Shown here piece after piece: positions 25,936 to 35,099 of a stretch of 64,000 nucleotides of DNA (position 1 is its first letter; every line of letters starts with the position of its first letter). The position numbers and the translations under genes are program-made. This DNA comes from Rufibacter hautae. GTDB taxonomy: Bacteria; Bacteroidota; Bacteroidia; Cytophagales; Hymenobacteraceae. The notes under the pieces are model-generated. The model saw only the letters and a program-made list of their open reading frames with translations, made no database searches and was not told where the DNA came from. The stretch lies in NCBI RefSeq assembly GCF_008271695.1, contig NZ_VKKY01000002.1, positions 310,001 through 374,000 on the forward strand, in the 5' to 3' direction.

Positions 25936-25946
25936 TCCAACTTACC

Positions 25947-27410
25947 ATGCAGGAGCGCATCCTTTCCACTTTACCCAATTCTTCTCGCGGTTTTTTACCT
26001 CCTGCCGGAGCCTTCCTGCAGGAGGATTTCCTTTTGCAGACCCGGTCGGCGCAGGAGTTGTACCACGGGTACGCCAAAGATCTGCCCATCATAGATTACC
26101 ATTGCCATCTGTCGCCGGAAGCTATTGCCCTGAACCAGAATTATCCCAATCTCACCAGCATCTGGCTGGCCGGGGACCATTACAAGTGGCGGGCCCTGCG
26201 CACCTTAGGCGTGGAGGAGAAATACATCACCGGCGATGCCCCAGATGAGGAGAAGTTCCAGAAATGGGCGGCCGCCGTGCCGTACACCCTGCGCAATCCG
26301 CTTTTCCACTGGACCCACATGGAGCTGAAGAACCCGTTCGGGGTGAATCAACTGCTTTCAGAACGGAATGCGGGCGAGGTGTACAGGCACTGCAATGCGT
26401 TGCTTCAGAAACCGGAGTTTACGCCGCAGGGCCTGCTCACGCATTTCAACGTGGAGATGGTGGGCACCACCGATGACCCCACCGATGACCTGTCGTTTCA
26501 CCGCCAATTAGCAGAAAACGGCTTCAAAACGAAAGTGCTGCCTTCTTTCCGGCCAGACAAGGTATTCCATCTCTCAGGCGGGGATTCTTTCAGGGAATAC
26601 CTCATGCTTCTGGCCGGCGTTTCTGGCTTGGAGATCTTCAACCTGGATAGCCTGCTAGAGGTGCTGGAAAACCGGCTCAACTACTTCCATGCCCACGGCT
26701 GCCGCCTCTCGGACCATGGGCTCACGAGTCTGCCTATTGGGCAAGTGCCGGCCCACGAGTTGAACAAAGTGTTCACCGATGTGCTGCAGGGCAATGACCA
26801 AGAGGCCGCCCAGTACCAAGATGCCTTTGCCCGGTTTCTGCTGGTGGAGCTGGGCCGCATGTACTACCAGAAAGGGTGGGTGCAGCAATTCCACGTGGGG
26901 GCCATCCGGAACAACAACAGCCGCATGCTGCAGGTCAACGGCCCTGATACTGGGTATGATTCCATCGGGGACTATGGGCAGATTCTGAGCATGGCGGCCT
27001 TCTTCAACCAACTGGAGCAGGAGAACTGCCTCACCAAAACCATCCTCTACAACCTCAACCCCGCCGACAACGCGGCCTTCGCCACCATGATCGGGAATTT
27101 CCAGGGCGGCGGCATCAAAGGCAAGATGCAGTTCGGCTCAGCGTGGTGGTTCCTGGACAATCTGGACGGCATGAAAGAACAGATGAACGCGCTCTCCAAC
27201 ATGGGTCTTATCAGCTGTTTCGTGGGCATGCTCACCGATTCGCGCAGCTTCCTTTCGTACTCCCGCCACGAGTATTTCCGGCGCCTGCTCTGCAACCTGC
27301 TGGGCGAAGAGATGGAACGCGGGCTACTGCCCAATGACCTCCCCTGGATAGGGAAGATCGTGCAGGACATCTGCTACTACAACGCCAAAGACTATTTTCC
27401 CCTAAATTGA
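25947..27410 (+). CDS. uxaC: Glucuronate isomerase
   Basis: This 487-residue UxaC isomerises D-glucuronate to D-fructuronate. Family landmarks are FLQEDFLLQTRSAQELYHGY near 24-43, IIDYHCHLSPEAIA near 49-62 with the metal-binding HxH, and FHWTHMELKNPFGV near 119-132. QFHVGAIRNNNSRM lies near 318 and AWWFLDNLDGMKEQM near 399. The first 22 residues (MQERILSTLPNSS..) precede the usual family start at FLQEDFLL and look like an extra N-terminal stretch; no alternative ATG is visible before the conserved block. The gene sits 11 bp after uxuA and 7 bp before GH115 and is clearly co-transcribed. Confidence 0.96.
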   Translation: MQERILSTLPNSSRGFLPPAGAFLQEDFLLQTRSAQELYHGYAKDLPIIDYHCHLSPEAIALNQNYPNLTSIWLAGDHYKWRALRTLGVEEKYITGDAPDEEKFQKWAAAVPYTLRNPLFHWTHMELKNPFGVNQLLSERNAGEVYRHCNALLQKPEFTPQGLLTHFNVEMVGTTDDPTDDLSFHRQLAENGFKTKVLPSFRPDKVFHLSGGDSFREYLMLLAGVSGLEIFNLDSLLEVLENRLNYFHAHGCRLSDHGLTSLPIGQVPAHELNKVFTDVLQGNDQEAAQYQDAFARFLLVELGRMYYQKGWVQQFHVGAIRNNNSRMLQVNGPDTGYDSIGDYGQILSMAAFFNQLEQENCLTKTILYNLNPADNAAFATMIGNFQGGGIKGKMQFGSAWWFLDNLDGMKEQMNALSNMGLISCFVGMLTDSRSFLSYSRHEYFRRLLCNLLGEEMERGLLPNDLPWIGKIVQDICYYNAKDYFPLN

Positions 27411-27417
27411 TTTCCGC

Positions 27418-30351
27418 ATGAATGCAGCCTCTTTCCTGAAAAACAAGCCTAAAACAGCGTCTACCCTGACATCGCGATGGCAACCTCTGGTCCTTTGCCT
27501 GGTCTTCCTGCTTTGGGCTCCCGCCGCTTTTGCCCTGGACGATGTGCGCTACATCACAAACCAGAAGAAAAACGATGCCTTTCCGCTTTTCACCGAAGGT
27601 AAATCTGCCCCATTTTTCGTGAGCGACAAGGATTTCACCGGCGTGATCAGAGCGTTGAAAGACCTACAGGCCGATGTGAAAAACGTCACCAAAGCAGAGC
27701 CGGCTCTGACCGTGGGGCAGAAGGCGCCCAAAGCCAAGACGCTGGTGCTGGTAGGTACGCTGGGCAAAAGCCCGCTCATTGACCAACTGGTGAAAAGCAA
27801 AAAGCTGGACGTGAAAGACCTGGCCGGCAAGTGGGAGACCTTTGTGGTGCAGACCGTAAAGAAACCCATGAAAGGCGTGGACGAGGCCCTGGTGATTGTG
27901 GGCAGCGACAAACGCGGCACCATTTACGGCATCTATGACGTGTCTCAGCAGATTGGCGTGTCGCCGTGGTATTGGTGGGCCGATGTGCCCGTAAAGCAGC
28001 AGGAGAACCTGTATGTGCTGGAAGGGCGCCATACCAAAGGAACCCCAGCCGTAAAGTACCGCGGCATCTTCATCAATGACGAGGCCCCGGCGCTTTCTAA
28101 TTGGGCCAAGGAGCAGTTCGGCGGGTTCAATCACAAGTTCTACGAGAAGGTCTTTGAGCTGATTTTGCGCATGAAAGGCAATTACCTCTGGCCCGCCATG
28201 TGGGGCAGCGCCTTTAGCGACGATGACAAAATTAACCCGCAGACCGCTGATCTGTACGGAGTGGTGATGGGCACCTCGCACCATGAGCCGCTCGCCCGTG
28301 CCCATGACGAGTGGCGCCGGAACGGTGGCGGTCCCTGGAACTACAATACCAACCCCGAGAAGCTGCGCGAGTTCTGGACCGGCGGCATCAAGCGCATGAA
28401 CGGCTTTGAGAACATCGTGACCGTGGGGATGCGCGGCGACGGCGACGAGCCCATGAGCGAGGAAAGCAACATCGGGCTGCTGGAGCGCATCGTGGCCGAC
28501 CAACGGAAGATAATCTCTGAAGTCACTGGCAAAGATGCCTCCCAAACGCCGCAGCTGTGGGCCCTGTACAAAGAGGTGCAGGACTACTATGACAAAGGCA
28601 TGCGCGTCCCTGATGACGTAACTCTGTTGCTGGCCGATGACAACTGGGGGAACATCCGCAAATTGCCAAAACCAGGCGAGAAACAGCACTCCGGTGGGTA
28701 CGGCATCTACTACCACTTTGACTACGTGGGCGGCCCGCGAAATTACAAATGGTTGAACACCAACCCGATTCCGCGCATTTGGGAGCAGATGCACCTGGCT
28801 TACGAGCACAAAGCCGACCGCATCTGGATTGTGAACGTGGGCGACATCAAGCCCATGGAGTTCCCCACGGAGTTTTTCCTGGACTACGCCTGGAACCCGG
28901 AGAAGTGGCCCGCCGAGCGCCTGGAAGAATACACCCGTCTGTGGGCAGAGCGCCAATTTGGTGCGGAGCATGCCTCGGCCATCGCGGATATCCTGGCCAA
29001 GTACCCCAAGTACAACAGCCGCCGCAAACCGGAACTCCTGGCCCCAGACACCTACAGCCTTACCAACTACCTGGAGGCCGAAACCGTGGTAGAAGAGTAC
29101 AACCGCCTGGCCCAGGAAGCAAACCGTATTTACCAGGCCTTGCCGGCCCAGTACAAAGATGCTTACTATCAGTTGGTGCTGTACCCGGTACAAGCCTGCG
29201 CCAATCTGAACGAGTTGCACGTGACCACCGGTCGGAACCGCCTTTATGCCCAGCAGGGGAGAGCCGCCACCAATGATTTGGCTGCCAAGGTGAAAAGGCT
29301 TTTTGACCGCGATGCCGCGTTGACCCAAACCTACCACAAAGAGATTGCCAACGGAAAGTGGAACCACATGATGTCGCAGACGCACATCAGCTACACGTAC
29401 TGGCAACAACCCGAGAAGGACGTCCTACCCGAGTTGAAGCAAATCAACTTGCCTGCCGCCGCTGAGATGGGCGTGGCGGTGGAAGGATCTGACCAATGGT
29501 GGCCTCAGGCGAAAGAAGTGGCCGCGCTGCCAGCTTTCTCCCCTTACCAAAAGCAAGGCCATTACCTGGAGGTGTTCAACCGCGGGTTGCAGCCGTTTGA
29601 TTTCACCATCAAGTCCAGCGCTCCATGGCTCAAAGTTTCACAGGAGCGAGGCACGGTAGCCAAAGAGCAACGCATCTGGGTAAGTGTGGATTGGGCCAAT
29701 GTGCCTGCGGGGCCGCAACGGGCTACCTTGACCATTTCGGGTCCGAAAGGGAAAACCGTAACGGTCCATGCCCTAGTGGAACCGACCATATCTGCTGCTA
29801 CGCAACAGGAAGGATTTGTGGAGGCCAACGGCTATGTCTCTATGGAGGCGGCGCATTACACCCGCGCCGTGGAAGGCAACAGCATTCAATGGAAACTCAT
29901 CCCTGATCTGGGCCGCACCGCCTCCGCCATGACCACCCTGCCAGTTACGGCCCCTAGCCAGACACCCGGCGGAAACAGTCCGCACCTGGAGTACAAGGTG
30001 TACCTGCAGAAAGAAGGTCCTGTGAACGTGCAGGTGTTTCTGTCGCCCACGCTCAACTTCCACAATACCCAAGGGCTGCGCTACGCGATTTCCTTCGATG
30101 ACGAAGCCCCGCAAATCATCAACATCCACACCGACAAATCTGAGCGGGAGTGGAACAAGAACGTGGCCAATAACATCAACCTGACGGTATCTAAACATCA
30201 GCTGAAAAAGCCGGGCGAGCACGTACTCAAGTTCTGGATCGTGGACGCTGGTGTGGTCCTGCAGAAACTGGTAATAGACACCGGCGGCTTAAAGCCCAGC
30301 TACCTGGGTCCGCCAGAAAGCGCTAACCTGTCTGCGACACAAGTGAAATAA
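27418..30351 (+). CDS. GH115 family alpha-glucuronidase
   Basis: This 977-residue GH115 enzyme removes glucuronosyl side chains, including from internal xylose units of long xylan, which GH67 cannot do. A hydrophobic signal segment lies at residues 22-40 (LVLCLVFLLWAPAAFA), after a charged 20-residue N-region. The catalytic core runs from about 60 to 650, with WYWWADVPVKQQENLYVL near 181, GIFINDEAPALSNW near 215, KGNYLWPAMWGSAF near 252 and HYHFDYVGGPRNY-like sequence near 425. Downstream lie a helical region and C-terminal beta-sandwich domains (from about 710 and 800). Codons 3-14 read CTTTCCTGAAAAACAAGCCT.., which matches the right half of the dispersed palindrome family, so the N-region may derive from a repeat. 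The start is 7 bp past uxaC. Confidence 0.92.
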   Translation: MNAASFLKNKPKTASTLTSRWQPLVLCLVFLLWAPAAFALDDVRYITNQKKNDAFPLFTEGKSAPFFVSDKDFTGVIRALKDLQADVKNVTKAEPALTVGQKAPKAKTLVLVGTLGKSPLIDQLVKSKKLDVKDLAGKWETFVVQTVKKPMKGVDEALVIVGSDKRGTIYGIYDVSQQIGVSPWYWWADVPVKQQENLYVLEGRHTKGTPAVKYRGIFINDEAPALSNWAKEQFGGFNHKFYEKVFELILRMKGNYLWPAMWGSAFSDDDKINPQTADLYGVVMGTSHHEPLARAHDEWRRNGGGPWNYNTNPEKLREFWTGGIKRMNGFENIVTVGMRGDGDEPMSEESNIGLLERIVADQRKIISEVTGKDASQTPQLWALYKEVQDYYDKGMRVPDDVTLLLADDNWGNIRKLPKPGEKQHSGGYGIYYHFDYVGGPRNYKWLNTNPIPRIWEQMHLAYEHKADRIWIVNVGDIKPMEFPTEFFLDYAWNPEKWPAERLEEYTRLWAERQFGAEHASAIADILAKYPKYNSRRKPELLAPDTYSLTNYLEAETVVEEYNRLAQEANRIYQALPAQYKDAYYQLVLYPVQACANLNELHVTTGRNRLYAQQGRAATNDLAAKVKRLFDRDAALTQTYHKEIANGKWNHMMSQTHISYTYWQQPEKDVLPELKQINLPAAAEMGVAVEGSDQWWPQAKEVAALPAFSPYQKQGHYLEVFNRGLQPFDFTIKSSAPWLKVSQERGTVAKEQRIWVSVDWANVPAGPQRATLTISGPKGKTVTVHALVEPTISAATQQEGFVEANGYVSMEAAHYTRAVEGNSIQWKLIPDLGRTASAMTTLPVTAPSQTPGGNSPHLEYKVYLQKEGPVNVQVFLSPTLNFHNTQGLRYAISFDDEAPQIINIHTDKSEREWNKNVANNINLTVSKHQLKKPGEHVLKFWIVDAGVVLQKLVIDTGGLKPSYLGPPESANLSATQVK
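27426..27458. repeat. Possible palindrome half-copy inside the GH115 signal region (copy 12)
   Basis: CTTTCCTGAAAAACAAGCCT followed by AAAACAGCG matches loop plus right arm of the dispersed family; the left arm is barely recognisable (GCAGCCTCTTT). It encodes residues 5-14 of GH115. Confidence 0.35.
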
Positions 30352-30352
30352 C

Positions 30353-30390
30353 TGTTTAGGGCATGTTTTGCAGAAAACAGACCCTAAACT
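30353..30390. repeat. Dispersed palindrome, copy 13
   Basis: TGTTTAGGGCATGTTTT, GCAG, AAAACAGACCCTAAACT; well conserved, immediately past the GH115 stop codon, where it may terminate the operon. Confidence 0.7.
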
Positions 30391-30723
30391 AAACTAGTGG
30401 TAACGTAATGTTTGTACCAGAGCATAGGAAATTCTAAAGTCTAATGTTCCTTTCAGAGATTAGCCGATTAGAAGTAGATGTACTCAGCTTATTTAATATG
30501 TTAACTTTAGTGGCTGTAAGAAGTTGAACAGTAGCCAAAGCTTCCACAGCTCGAAATTTGATTTTTGATGGAAAGATACCCGTATGGTCTTGCCTTCGTC
30601 ACCAAAAACGCCGTACTATAGTTAATTAGATTCCTGATTAGTTGGAGGATTGAAGGTAAATAGGTATAATTGTCATTAATACATTTATAAGTAACCTTTC
30701 GGGAATCAATTTATATTAAACGA

Positions 30724-30738
30724 ACAAACCGGTTGTTT
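30724..30738. promoter_or_regulatory. Possible LacI-like operator before the transaldolase gene
   Basis: ACAAACCGGTTGTTT has a CCGG centre and partial symmetry similar to the TGAAATCGGTTGCAAT-type sites near susC. It lies 40 bp upstream of the start codon. The match is weak. Confidence 0.3.
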
Positions 30739-30770
30739 TCAGCCCTTTTTTCAAAACGAAACCTAAAACC
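30735..30770. repeat. Dispersed palindrome, copy 14
   Basis: GTTTTCAGCCCTTTTTT, C, AAAACGAAACCTAAAACC; ends 8 bp before the transaldolase ATG. Confidence 0.55.
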
Positions 30771-30777
30771 ATTTGCT

Positions 30778-31452
30778 ATGAAGTTTTTCATTGACACGGC
30801 TAATTTGGCCCACATCAAAGAAGCCCATGACCTGGGTATTCTGGACGGAGTAACCACTAATCCTTCCTTAATGGCCAAAGAAGGCATCAAGGGAACCCAA
30901 GCCACGTTGGACCATTACAAGGCGATCTGCGAGATAGTAGACGGTGATATCAGTGCTGAGGTGCTTTCCACTGACTTTGACTCCATGGTAGAGGAGGGCG
31001 AAACGCTGGCGGCGCTGCACCCCAACATTGTGGTGAAAGTACCTATGATCAAAGACGGTCTGAAAGCCATCAAATACTTCTCTGACAAAGGCATTAAGAC
31101 CAACTGTACGTTGGTGTTCTCGGCCGGACAAGCAATCTTAGCTGCCAAAGCGGGGGCTACATACGTGTCTCCATTCTTGGGCCGTGTGGATGACATTGGC
31201 TGGGATGGTGTTCAGTTGATTGAGCAAATCGCTAATATCTACGCCATTCAGGGGTATGAAACCCAAATCCTGGCGGCTTCTATCCGCAGCTCCCTCCACA
31301 TTGTGAAGTGTGCCGAGGCCGGCGCGCACGTGTGCACCTGTCCGCTGGAGCCAATCTTGGGCCTATTGACCCATCCGCTTACCGCCAGCGGCTTGGCCAA
31401 GTTCGTGGCAGATGCCGAGAAGATGAAGGAGATTATGCAGGAACAAGAATAG
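30778..31452 (+). CDS. Transaldolase, small fructose-6-phosphate aldolase/TalC type
   Basis: This 224-residue TIM-barrel enzyme belongs to the short transaldolase family. It moves a three-carbon unit between sedoheptulose-7-phosphate and glyceraldehyde-3-phosphate, or cleaves fructose-6-phosphate. Landmarks are [16 protein letters not shown] at 1-16, [13 protein letters not shown] near 24, [12 protein letters not shown] near 82-93 with the Schiff-base lysine, [19 protein letters not shown] near 106-124 and the terminal [13 protein letters not shown] chose the ATG at 30778 because the homologous region starts there; an upstream TTG would read through the repeat. Its position between xylan enzymes and xylA/xylB fits a role in the pentose phosphate steps after xylulose-5-phosphate. 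Confidence 0.93.
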   Translation: MKFFIDTANLAHIKEAHDLGILDGVTTNPSLMAKEGIKGTQATLDHYKAICEIVDGDISAEVLSTDFDSMVEEGETLAALHPNIVVKVPMIKDGLKAIKYFSDKGIKTNCTLVFSAGQAILAAKAGATYVSPFLGRVDDIGWDGVQLIEQIANIYAIQGYETQILAASIRSSLHIVKCAEAGAHVCTCPLEPILGLLTHPLTASGLAKFVADAEKMKEIMQEQE

Positions 31453-31510
31453 TTCTTTTCACAGGAATAAGCTTATCAGTACAGCAGAAGACCTTGTACA
31501 GATGAGTAGG

Positions 31511-31541
31511 AAATCGGGCTCCGAAAGAGCCCGATTTTTTT
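31511..31541 (+). terminator. Terminator of the transaldolase gene
   Basis: AAATCGGGCTC pairs with GAGCCCGATTT around CGAAA and runs into TTTT, 58 bp past the stop. Confidence 0.88.
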
Positions 31542-31556
31542 GCGCCTAATTCAGCC

Positions 31557-31594
31557 GTTTAAACATTTATTTTTAAAAATCAGCTTTAAAATAC
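31557..31594. repeat. Weak dispersed palindrome, copy 15
   Basis: GTTTAAACATTTATTTTT, AAAAATCAGCTTTAAAATAC; degenerate, assigned by position and spacing only. Confidence 0.3.
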
Positions 31595-31675
31595 CTGATT
31601 TGCCTTAAAGTCAACTTTAAGAAAATAATTGCCGCAGGTGAACGAATGCGAAGCTTAAGAAACTACCTTTAACAG

Positions 31676-31708
31676 AAAAAGGCTGCCTCCAATAGAGACA
31701 GCCTTTTT
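31676..31708 (-). terminator. Terminator downstream of xylBA
   Basis: AAAAAGGCTG and CAGCCTTTTT form a stem with a 13-base interior that can pair further (CTC/GAG). T-runs on both sides make it usable in both directions. It is 166 bp past the xylA stop. Confidence 0.75.
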
Positions 31709-31874
31709 GGTATGCATTACATGAAAAAACAATTGGAGTGTTGACAAGACAACTCTAATTGGAAAATATGATACTGACCACCCAAGCAGCAGGTTTATCC
31801 TTCCTTTTGATTTTCATCAGGAGATAGCACTGGTTACTTTGCCACATAGGCGGTAAGAAGTAATTTTTTACAGA

Positions 31875-33206
31875 CTAGATGAATCTGTTGATCAGGTTCT
31901 CCAGGTACTCCTGACGGCCGCTCTGCAGGGTTGGCTCACCTTGCTCAATGGCGTAGGCGCGCAGATCCTCTAGCTTCAGTTTGCCTTGCTCAAACTCTTG
32001 GCCTTTGCCGCTGTCAAAAGAGGCGTAACGCTCCTGGCGGATTTTGCTGTAGTCAGAGTTTTGAAGGATGTTGTCAGCGGTGATCAGGGCACGGGCAAAG
32101 GTATCGGCACCACCGATGTGGGCGTAGAACAGGTCAGCCGGATCAGTGGAGTTTCTTCTGATTTTAGCATCGAAGTTCACACCGCCGCCTTGCAGGCCAC
32201 CGGCCTCCAGGAAGATCAGCATGGCCTCGGTCAACTCGTTCAGGTTGTTCGGGAACTGGTCAGTGTCCCAGCCGTTTTGGTAGTCACCGCGGTTGGCATC
32301 TACAGAGCCCAATACACCGGCATCGGCGGCAACCTGCAACTCGTGCTGGAAGGTGTGGCCCGCCAAGGTCGCATGGTTCACCTCGATGTTGATTTTGAAA
32401 TCACCCAACAGGTCATGCTGACGCAGGAACCCGATCACGGTAGCGCAGTCGTAGTCGTACTGGTGCTTGGTGGGCTCCATTGGCTTCGGCTCAATGAAGA
32501 ACGTTCCTTTGAAGCCTTGGGCACGGGCGTAGTCTTTGGCAGAGTGCAGGAAGCGGGCCAGGTGCTCCTGCTCGCGCTTCATGTTGGTGTTGAGCAAGGT
32601 CATGTACCCCTCACGGCCTCCCCAGAATACGTAGTTTTCACCACCCAAGGCGATAGTAGCATCCAACGCACCTTTCACCTGCGCAGCCGCGTGAGCCAGC
32701 ACATGGAAGTCTGGGTTGGTGGAGGCACCGTTCATGTAGCGCTCGTGCGAGAACACGTTAGCAGTTCCCCACAGCAGTTTCACGCCTGATTCGGCTTGCT
32801 TCTGCTTCGCGTATTCCACCATGGTCTGCAGACGACGCTCGTTCTCCACCACGTCATTGCCAAAGTCTACCACGTCTACATCATGAAAGCAGTAGTAAGG
32901 CATGCCCAATTTAGTGATGAACTCAAACGCGGCATCCATTTTGGCTTTGGCGCGCTCAATTACATCTGAACTCTGGTCCCAGGCGAAGTTCAACGTTGGC
33001 CCTCCGAATGGATCAGAGCCGTTGGCGTTGAAGGAGTGCCAATAGGCCACCGAAAACTTAAGATGCTCTTTCAGGGTTTTGCCCGCCACTACCCGGTTCT
33101 CGTCATACCAGCGGTACGCCAACGGGTTGTCAGACTCCGGACCTTCAAACTTTATCTGTCCTATTCCTTTAAAGTATTCTGTGTCTACTAAGGTGTGATT
33201 TGCCAT
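31875..33206 (-). CDS. xylA: Xylose isomerase
   Basis: This 443-residue group II xylose isomerase converts D-xylose to D-xylulose in the cytoplasm. Landmarks are [20 protein letters not shown] near 28-47, [10 protein letters not shown] near 107 with the active-site His, [18 protein letters not shown] near 194-211, [18 protein letters not shown] near 237-254 with the metal-binding Glu, and [14 protein letters not shown] near 278. Length is as expected for the family. It lies 27 bp downstream of xylB on the same strand, in the order xylB-xylA, and the pair is preceded by the shared operator at 34795. It channels xylose released by the GH43 enzymes. Confidence 0.97.
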   Translation of the reverse strand: MANHTLVDTEYFKGIGQIKFEGPESDNPLAYRWYDENRVVAGKTLKEHLKFSVAYWHSFNANGSDPFGGPTLNFAWDQSSDVIERAKAKMDAAFEFITKLGMPYYCFHDVDVVDFGNDVVENERRLQTMVEYAKQKQAESGVKLLWGTANVFSHERYMNGASTNPDFHVLAHAAAQVKGALDATIALGGENYVFWGGREGYMTLLNTNMKREQEHLARFLHSAKDYARAQGFKGTFFIEPKPMEPTKHQYDYDCATVIGFLRQHDLLGDFKINIEVNHATLAGHTFQHELQVAADAGVLGSVDANRGDYQNGWDTDQFPNNLNELTEAMLIFLEAGGLQGGGVNFDAKIRRNSTDPADLFYAHIGGADTFARALITADNILQNSDYSKIRQERYASFDSGKGQEFEQGKLKLEDLRAYAIEQGEPTLQSGRQEYLENLINRFI

Positions 33207-33233
33207 GGTTGTGAATGTATAAGGGTAAATAAA

Positions 33234-34715
33234 TTAGTCTCTTAATTGTTTCAGTAATAAAGCTTTCCAGTCTTGGTACGAGGTTTCGTAGGCATCGGTC
33301 TGGGTTGGCTCAATAACTTTCAGGCGCTCAAAGCGGCTGAAGGCTTCCTGCGCCGAGGAGAACACCTGGGCCCCGATACCGGCACCCAAGGCCGCGCCCA
33401 CGCTGCCGTCGTTCTGGTAGAGTTCCACCGGCACGTGCGTGGCATTCACGAAAGCCTCGGCAAAGAGCGGGCTCAGGAACATGTTCGCATTACCTGCCCT
33501 GATGACCTGCGGATTCATGCCGTTCTCGCGCATGATGTCCAGCCCGAAGCGGAAGGTGAAAGCGATGCCTTCCTGCACCGCCCGGAACACGTGACCTTTG
33601 GAATGGAGATTGAAATCAAGCCCGTGGAACTGCGCCCCAATGATGCGGTTGTTGAACACGCGCTCGGCCCCGTTCCCGAAAGGGAAGATACGCAGCCCGT
33701 TGCTCCCTACGGGCGCTTTCTGGGCCTCGTCGTTCATCTGGGGGTAGGAGAGGCCCTGGCCCATGTTTTCCTTTACCCAGCTGTTCATGATGCCCGTGCC
33801 GTTGATGTTCATGAGCACGCCCACGCGCTTAGACTCCGGGGTATAGTTCACGTGCGCGAAGGTGTTCACGCGGGACTGCGGGTCATACACCAACTGATCG
33901 CTCACGCCGTAGATCACACCCGAGGTTCCGGCCGTGGCCGCTACCTCGCCGGGGTTGAGCACGTTAAGGGAAAGCGCGTTGTTGGGCTGGTCGCCTGATT
34001 TATAGGCCACCGGTATGCCGGCTTTCAGAGACAGGGAAGAAGCGATCTCGGGCTTCACCTCGCCATGGGACGAAAACAAGGGCTTCACGGGTGGGATGAT
34101 GTCTGGGCTGAACCCAAAGAAATTCATGACATCGGCAGACACCTCGTCTTTCTGGAAATCCCAGAAAATGCCCTCAGACAAGGCAGAAACGCTGGTGGTG
34201 ATCTCGCCGGTCAGTTTCATGGCGATGTAGTCGCCGGGCAGCATGATCTTGTGGATTCTGCTGAACGTTTCGGGCTCGTTTTCCTTTACCCAGGCCAATT
34301 TGGCGGCGGTGAAGTTTCCCGGGGAATTCAGCAGGCGCGAAAGGCTCTGTTCCTGACCGATGTGCTCCAGGGCCTTCTGTCCGTAAGGGACCGCGCGGCT
34401 GTCGCACCAGATGATGGACTGGCGCAAAACCTCCTGGTTCTCATCCACAATCACCAACCCGTGCATCTGGTAAGCAATCCCAATCGCCCCAATGTCCTCA
34501 GGATTGTAGGCGCCCGAGGCGTTGGCTTTCTGGATGGCGGTTTGGGTATGCTCCCACCACATCTCGGGGGCCTGCTCAGCCCAACCCGGTTGCAAAGAGT
34601 TGATTTTGGACTCGGTTTCTGGAAACTGCGCCGAAACCAGACATTTCTGGGTGGCCGCATCTACCACCGATACTTTGATGGAGGAGGTACCTACGTCTAT
34701 TCCTAATAGGAGCAT
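33234..34715 (-). CDS. xylB: Xylulokinase
   Basis: This 493-residue FGGY-family kinase phosphorylates D-xylulose to xylulose-5-phosphate. The N-terminal ATPase motif is LLGIDVGTSSIKVSVVD (residues 2-18). MHGLVIVD near 88 contains the family's substrate-site MHG motif, DYIAMKLTG follows near 155, TAGTSGVIYGV near 262 and GIAFTFRFGLDIMRENG near 387. GNANMFLSPLFAEAF near 413 and the DGSVGAALGAGIGA segment near 440 complete the C-terminal domain. It is the first gene of the xylBA operon; the start codon is 80 bp from the operator at 34795-34810. The divergent neighbour is the second LacI-family gene. Confidence 0.95.
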   Translation of the reverse strand: MLLLGIDVGTSSIKVSVVDAATQKCLVSAQFPETESKINSLQPGWAEQAPEMWWEHTQTAIQKANASGAYNPEDIGAIGIAYQMHGLVIVDENQEVLRQSIIWCDSRAVPYGQKALEHIGQEQSLSRLLNSPGNFTAAKLAWVKENEPETFSRIHKIMLPGDYIAMKLTGEITTSVSALSEGIFWDFQKDEVSADVMNFFGFSPDIIPPVKPLFSSHGEVKPEIASSLSLKAGIPVAYKSGDQPNNALSLNVLNPGEVAATAGTSGVIYGVSDQLVYDPQSRVNTFAHVNYTPESKRVGVLMNINGTGIMNSWVKENMGQGLSYPQMNDEAQKAPVGSNGLRIFPFGNGAERVFNNRIIGAQFHGLDFNLHSKGHVFRAVQEGIAFTFRFGLDIMRENGMNPQVIRAGNANMFLSPLFAEAFVNATHVPVELYQNDGSVGAALGAGIGAQVFSSAQEAFSRFERLKVIEPTQTDAYETSYQDWKALLLKQLRD

Positions 34716-34794
34716 AAAGGGCTTTGTTACAATGACATCAATTCAGGACGAGGGCTAGGAAAAACAGTTTCAGATTTTCTGCAGCGTTTCCCAA

Positions 34795-34810
34795 ATGCCA
34801 ACGTTGGCAT
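34795..34810. promoter_or_regulatory. LacI-family operator upstream of xylBA
   Basis: ATGCCAACGTTGGCAT, a perfect palindrome, with flanks AA and AAT identical to the xylanase site (21 bp at 34793-34813). It is 80 bp upstream of xylB and about 290 bp upstream of the divergent LacI gene. Confidence 0.8.
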
Positions 34811-34992
34811 AATTTTAACGGAAAATTCTGAGAATAGGAAATATAAGACGCAGAAACCCTCATTTTTAGTGAAAAAAACATTGATCCGGCCATAAGGGGA
34901 AAGTAATCCCTAGTTGAGTAAACGGCTTATTATGAGGAGTTTAAATATTAGCCAGTTTCCTAAATGGCAAAGTAGCGCCGGAATACCTGCAT

Positions 34993-35029
34993 GTTTTAGG
35001 CGTGTTTAAGCAAAAACGTGCATAAATTG
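34993..35029. repeat. Dispersed palindrome, copy 16
   Basis: GTTTTAGGCGTGTTTA, AGC, AAAAACGTGCATAAATTG; about 70 bp upstream of the LacI start. Confidence 0.55.
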
Positions 35030-35099
35030 AAAAGAAATTGGGATAGCTTTAAGGACTTTTCCGGCAGGTAAGTATTTTTGGGCACACACAGCAGAGACA

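Larger units (their letters stand above)
30352..30777. other. Intergenic region between GH115 and transaldolase genes
   Basis: About 425 bp, AT-rich and without a gene. It holds two dispersed palindromes and a possible LacI-like site next to the transaldolase start. Confidence 0.6.
31453..31874. other. Convergent intergenic region, transaldolase and xylA
   Basis: No gene is seen. Two ordinary terminators and one weak palindrome copy lie here. Confidence 0.65.
34716..35099. other. Divergent control region between xylB and LacI genes
   Basis: About 384 bp without a gene, holding the xyl operator and a dispersed palindrome. Promoters for both directions are expected but I could not place a full TAnnTTTG box. 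Confidence 0.6.

Noticed and set aside
27664..29409. Minus-strand open frame of about 580 codons opposite GH115
   Set aside because: No start signals or motifs; the sense strand encodes a full-length GH115 enzyme in an operon.
32985..32997. TTCAACGTTGGCC inside xylA as a third xyl operator
   Set aside because: Only one half and the centre match; it lies in a conserved coding region and is probably chance.
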